From positions 1 through 59,046 of IMG/VR virus record IMGVR_UViG_3300030329_000446: a stretch of DNA of 59,046 nt; one strand, 5' to 3'. This DNA is from a virus. The notes under the pieces were generated by a model. The model had not been told where the DNA came from and did not search any database. It saw only the letters and a program-made list of their open reading frames with translations. This document shows, one piece after another, positions 56,611 to 59,046 of this stretch. Within the stretch, counting starts at the first letter, position 1; every line of letters starts with the position of its first letter. The position numbers and the translations under genes were made by a program.

Positions 56611-56649
56611 AGAGAGGAGGGGGTGTAATAACCCTCTCCACTCTATTTT
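56611..56649 (+). terminator. Strong hairpin terminator behind capsid gene
   Basis: GGAGGGGGT (56616-56624) pairs with ACCCTCTCC (56631-56639) with one G-U pair, and AGAG (56611-56614)/CTCT (56641-56644) extends the stem past one A-A mismatch. Loop GTAATA; ATTTTG follows. It sits 9 bp past the capsid stop. The short T-run would let some polymerase through to the tail genes. Confidence 0.8.
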
Positions 56650-56664
56650 GATGAAGGGAACAAC

Positions 56665-56991
56665 ATGGCTACAAATATTAAAACAGCAACAGTTACAGGA
56701 AGTGGACAGCTTATAGATTATTCGACTTCAACTGTTCCAACTACAGCTACAGGTGGAATGGGAGATGTTATTGCAGTTGGTACTCGTATACTGGGTATTA
56801 CGGCTGCTGTTACAGGAACCTGCAATATTACTGATACTTTTACTTCTGTTAATACAAGCAAAACTTTGACTCGCATTAAATTTGCTGGTAATAGAGATAC
56901 GTACTTTGGTGAACAGGGTGTAAAATTTAAAGGTAAGATTATGGTATCTGCACCAACTTCTGCTTCTGTTGTTATGGTATTCTATGGTTAA
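56665..56991 (+). CDS. 108-aa structural protein candidate
   Basis: RBS AAGGGAACAAC. Beta-rich and Thr-rich: MATNIKTATVTGSGQLIDYSTSTVPTTATGGMGDVIAVGTRILGITAAVTGTCNITDTFTSVNTSKTLTR. Could be a head fibre, decoration or neck protein. No family recognised. Confidence 0.68.
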   Translation: MATNIKTATVTGSGQLIDYSTSTVPTTATGGMGDVIAVGTRILGITAAVTGTCNITDTFTSVNTSKTLTRIKFAGNRDTYFGEQGVKFKGKIMVSAPTSASVVMVFYG

Positions 56992-56993
56992 TT

Positions 56994-57653
56994 ATGCCTG
57001 ATTATGATTATTTAATCACGGATGTAAAAAATACGGCAGAAAATGATGGGACAGAATTTGCAGCACAATTACCCAAGATTGTAAATAAAGCAGAAAATAA
57101 ACTTACGACTGATCTAGACGATCATGGCTTAACCGTATATACATCTATAGCGATTACATCAGGAAAGGCTGTTGTTACAATTCCTAGTGGTACTCGTATC
57201 GTTAGGAATTTTTCCATGACTCAAAACGGGTCACGGAAGAATATGCTATTGCGTACAATGGAATTTGTTAATGACTTCTGGCCTGTTAGTGCCAGTACCA
57301 GTGCTCCAATCTATTATGCTTATAGAGGTAATACAGAGATAAGAGTTGCTCCCACTCCAGCATCTACCCATAACGGTGAGATTATGACAGTGGTTAGACC
57401 AACCACTCTTACCTCTACAGGTACAACTTCAAATTACTTTACGGATTTTTGTTACGATGCTTTATTTACTGCCTGTATGGTAGAAGCATCTTTATTTATG
57501 AAAGACTCTACAGCTTCTCAATTATGGGAGAGTCAATATCAATATCATATTAATGCACTACGTAATCAGGCACGTAGAACGAGACAGGATGATATGGCTG
57601 TTAATGCCAGCCCTGCTGGTGGACCTGATACTCTTATTAAAGGTTCAAGTTAA
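56994..57653 (+). CDS. Head-tail adaptor-like protein
   Basis: 219 aa. Helical N-terminus (LITDVKNTAENDGTEFAAQLPKIVNKAENKLTTDLDDHGLTVYTSI), beta core (YYAYRGNTEIRVAPTPASTHNGEIMTVVRPTTLTSTGTTSNYFTDFCYDALFTACMVEAS) and a C-terminal helix (LWESQYQYHINALRNQARRTRQDDM). The layout matches podovirus adaptor/gp4-like proteins that sit beneath the portal; a second one is at 2806-3480. Confidence 0.72.
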   Translation: MPDYDYLITDVKNTAENDGTEFAAQLPKIVNKAENKLTTDLDDHGLTVYTSIAITSGKAVVTIPSGTRIVRNFSMTQNGSRKNMLLRTMEFVNDFWPVSASTSAPIYYAYRGNTEIRVAPTPASTHNGEIMTVVRPTTLTSTGTTSNYFTDFCYDALFTACMVEASLFMKDSTASQLWESQYQYHINALRNQARRTRQDDMAVNASPAGGPDTLIKGSS

Positions 57654-57889
57654 TGTCTATTAGTAGAGCTAATATAGGAAAGGAAATTAAAATGGCCCCA
57701 TCAAAAAAGAAACTTAATATTAAGAAAGCGATTAAAAAACCTGGAGCTTTACGGGCAGCGTTAGGAGTTAAAAAAGGTCAAAAGATTCCTGCTTCTAAAT
57801 TAAATGCTGCTGCTAAACAAAAAGGTAAGATGGGACAAAGAGCGAGGTTTGCTAAAACACTTAGAAAGTTAAATCGGAGGAAAGCATAA
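57653..57889 (+). CDS. Small Lys-rich protein
   Basis: 78 aa, TAATG start (an internal ATG at 57692 with AGGAAATT is the alternative). It opens MSISRANIGKEIKMAPSKKKLNIKKAIKKPG, echoing the first residues of the capsid protein (AISRASIAKEL). Remainder LRAALGVKKGQKIPASKLNAAAKQKGKMGQRARFAKTLRKL is strongly basic. Probably DNA-binding or a minor head component. Confidence 0.72.
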   Translation: MSISRANIGKEIKMAPSKKKLNIKKAIKKPGALRAALGVKKGQKIPASKLNAAAKQKGKMGQRARFAKTLRKLNRRKA

Positions 57890-58080
57890 TGGCTACTAAG
57901 GAAGCATTATATAAAGATTCTAAAATACCTGTGGCTAAACCAACAGGACAGGGATTTGGGGCTGCTAAGAAGGGTCCAGCCGTTCACGGCCCTATTCATG
58001 CAATCTGTGATTATGACTATCCACAGGGTAAAAGTTTCCCCATAGATCATAACACTACTTATACAAGAGAGGGGAATTAA
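57889..58080 (+). CDS. 63-aa hypothetical protein
   Basis: TAATG start. Gly/Pro/Lys-rich: MATKEALYKDSKIPVAKPTGQGFGAAKKGPAVHGPIHAICDYDYPQGKSFPIDHNTTYTREGN. Probably disordered; one of four consecutive small basic late proteins. Function unknown. Confidence 0.65.
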   Translation: MATKEALYKDSKIPVAKPTGQGFGAAKKGPAVHGPIHAICDYDYPQGKSFPIDHNTTYTREGN

Positions 58081-58081
58081 A

Positions 58082-58402
58082 ATGGCTAAAATGTCACATA
58101 TAGGTTTATATCCTGCTGAAGAAGCTCGTTCTGGTACGATGTCTGAAATGGAACGTGCCAAACATATGAAGAAGGGTGGTCAGGTTAAAAAGAAAAAGAA
58201 AAAACAGGGCTACAAAGATCGTAAGGATGAGTCTATTGCAATGCGTGTAAAGAAGAAGCGCACTAAGAAGCAGTTAAAGGCTAGTCGTGATGAGTCCTAC
58301 GGTAAGTGGGGTAGCGCAGCTAAGAAGCGTGGTAAGATTAATCGTTCCTCCAGTAAGGGATGGGATGGTAATCGTGAAGTCTCACGCCACTATGATTCGT
58401 AA
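58082..58402 (+). CDS. 106-aa very basic protein with KKGGQVKKKKKK
   Basis: Start 58082 follows the previous stop by one base with GAGGGGAATTAA ahead. MAKMSHIGLYPAEEARSGTMSEMERAKHM, then KKGGQVKKKKKKQGYKDRKDESIAMRVKKKRTKKQLKASRDESYGKW. Over one-third Lys/Arg. Carries the Gly-Gly-x-Val motif. Probably a DNA-condensing or RNA-binding virion component. Confidence 0.72.
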   Translation: MAKMSHIGLYPAEEARSGTMSEMERAKHMKKGGQVKKKKKKQGYKDRKDESIAMRVKKKRTKKQLKASRDESYGKWGSAAKKRGKINRSSSKGWDGNREVSRHYDS

Positions 58403-58413
58403 GGAGAAGAAAG

Positions 58414-59046
58414 ATGGCTATGAGTAAAGCAGAATCACGTAAATTAGTTTCAGAAGCATTAAGAGAGTTTGAAGAAAAAGGTGGAAAAATAGAAAAGGTT
58501 AGACCAGGAAGAGCAAAAGGTTTAAAACCTCAAGTAACTGAGCCAGGACGTAGAGGATCACCAGGAGTACGAGTAAGTTTACGGGGTGGAAATGTAATTA
58601 GTATTGATGGTCCTCCATTAACTGATACAGAAAAAAAACAACGAAAAAATAAAACTAAAACTCCTACTCCTAAACCTCCGACTACTACTACTAAACCTAC
58701 GAATACATCAAAGAAAACTAAAATTACTGGTCACTCTAAGACTCCAGGTAGATTTGTTGATAGAAAAACAGGTAAAGATGTTACTCAACCAATACCAAAG
58801 AAAGGTAGTAGTACTATACGTAAAGAAGCAAATAAAAATAAACCAAAATCTCGTGTAAAACCTATTAAAAAAATTCCAAGTAAAACACAAGGTTTATCCT
58901 ATATAATACAACAATTAACTAAAAAATTAAAAAGTTTGGATACAAAGTCTACTCCTAAGACTACTCCTAAAGATGGTGGTTTTAAATCTACTAAGGTTAA
59001 TGGTACAAAAACACCAATAAAAAAAGCTACACTTAATAAACAACCA
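58414..59046 (+). CDS. 5' part of joint-spanning Lys/Pro/Thr-rich protein
   Basis: ATG 58414, RBS AAGGAGAAGAAAG. The frame stays open to the last base and is in phase with the frame that ends at 963, so this is the N-terminal half of that protein. Residues 1-50 (MAMSKAESRKLVSEALREFEEKGGKIEKVRPG) look folded, with one GGKIEK motif; a later segment is Pro/Thr/Lys-rich (KTKTPTPKPPTTTTKPTNTSKKTKI). Its copy of the TTPK repeat is one unit shorter than at the left end. Confidence 0.78.
   Translation, partial: MAMSKAESRKLVSEALREFEEKGGKIEKVRPGRAKGLKPQVTEPGRRGSPGVRVSLRGGNVISIDGPPLTDTEKKQRKNKTKTPTPKPPTTTTKPTNTSKKTKITGHSKTPGRFVDRKTGKDVTQPIPKKGSSTIRKEANKNKPKSRVKPIKKIPSKTQGLSYIIQQLTKKLKSLDTKSTPKTTPKDGGFKSTKVNGTKTPIKKATLNKQP
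58894..59046. repeat. Right copy of terminal direct repeat
   Basis: Matches 1-165 with a single 12-bp in-frame deletion in the TTPK microrepeat. Counting the duplicated part once gives a circle of about 58.89 kb with this copy, or 12 bp more with the other. Confidence 0.9.

Noticed and set aside
1-59046. tRNA genes, integrase or lysogeny repressor
   Set aside because: I looked for cloverleaf-like stems with a TTC arm in the gaps and for tyrosine/serine integrase motifs in the proteins and found none; a tRNA scan would settle the first point.

Overview
The window is a complete, or nearly complete, genome of a lytic short-tailed (podovirus-like) marine-type bacteriophage. The DNA is AT-rich and very densely packed, with almost every junction an ATGA or TAATG overlap. 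The last 153 bases (58894-59046) repeat the first 165 bases except for one 12-bp unit. One reading frame (58414 to the end, then 1-963) runs through the joint, so the molecule is circularly closed or circularly permuted, about 58.9 kb. I see no integrase, no lysogeny repressor, no phage RNA polymerase, no tRNA and no CRISPR. The gene set (T7-like family-A polymerase, primase-helicase, class II ribonucleotide reductase, ThyX, GroES-like protein, P22-like portal and tail adaptors, LamG/SPRY tail protein, Fe-S carrier proteins) resembles marine podoviruses of the HMO-2011/pelagiphage kind. That placement is inference; the host cannot be read from the sequence.

Layout. (A) 47040-59046 and on through the joint to 24265, rightward: the late region. 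Order: small protein and large terminase; a 357-aa protein; portal; small proteins and a GroES-like protein; scaffold candidate; major capsid protein followed by a strong hairpin; head-tail adaptor; a run of small Lys-rich proteins; after the joint, disordered basic proteins, membrane/lipoproteins that may be spanins, a P22 gp4-like adaptor, fibre and LamG/SPRY proteins, a P22 gp10-like protein, three large internal/ejection protein candidates (one 1250 aa), an M15 endolysin and a NifU-type Fe-S protein. (B) 46482 down to 24268, leftward: the early/middle region. It begins with about 25 tiny genes, then a SleB-type hydrolase, primase-helicase, PD-(D/E)XK nuclease, ThyX, HNH nuclease, DNA polymerase, SSB, RecB/Cas4-like Fe-S exonuclease, a second PD-(D/E)XK nuclease, DUF3310, class II RNR, a half-size Na/phosphate cotransporter, two glycan-modifying enzymes (one a glycosyltransferase-methyltransferase-DUF115 fusion), holin, A-type Fe-S carrier, terminase small subunit candidate and a small membrane protein. 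(C) 46483-47039: the only large non-coding stretch, with divergent promoters and repeated GGGAAGG motifs; probably the regulatory hub and perhaps the origin.

Transcription appears to use host sigma-70. I could place well-spaced -35/-10 pairs ahead of the first early gene, a 64-aa early gene, the primase, the SSB and the glycosylation block on the minus strand, and ahead of the terminase, the 357-aa gene and the scaffold candidate on the plus strand. Several short early units (46300-46482, 44464-44658, 33614-34087) have their own promoter, a hairpin behind them and C-ending codon use unlike their neighbours, as expected for strongly expressed products.

Most worth a second look: the recurring Gly-Gly and RPRGVGxALRG peptide tags in unrelated virion proteins; the split NfuA-like Fe-S pair in a phage that also encodes an Fe-S nuclease; the single-repeat Na/phosphate transporter with a 25-residue membrane peptide next to it; the strongly expressed orphan early proteins; and an HhH-GPD-like protein.
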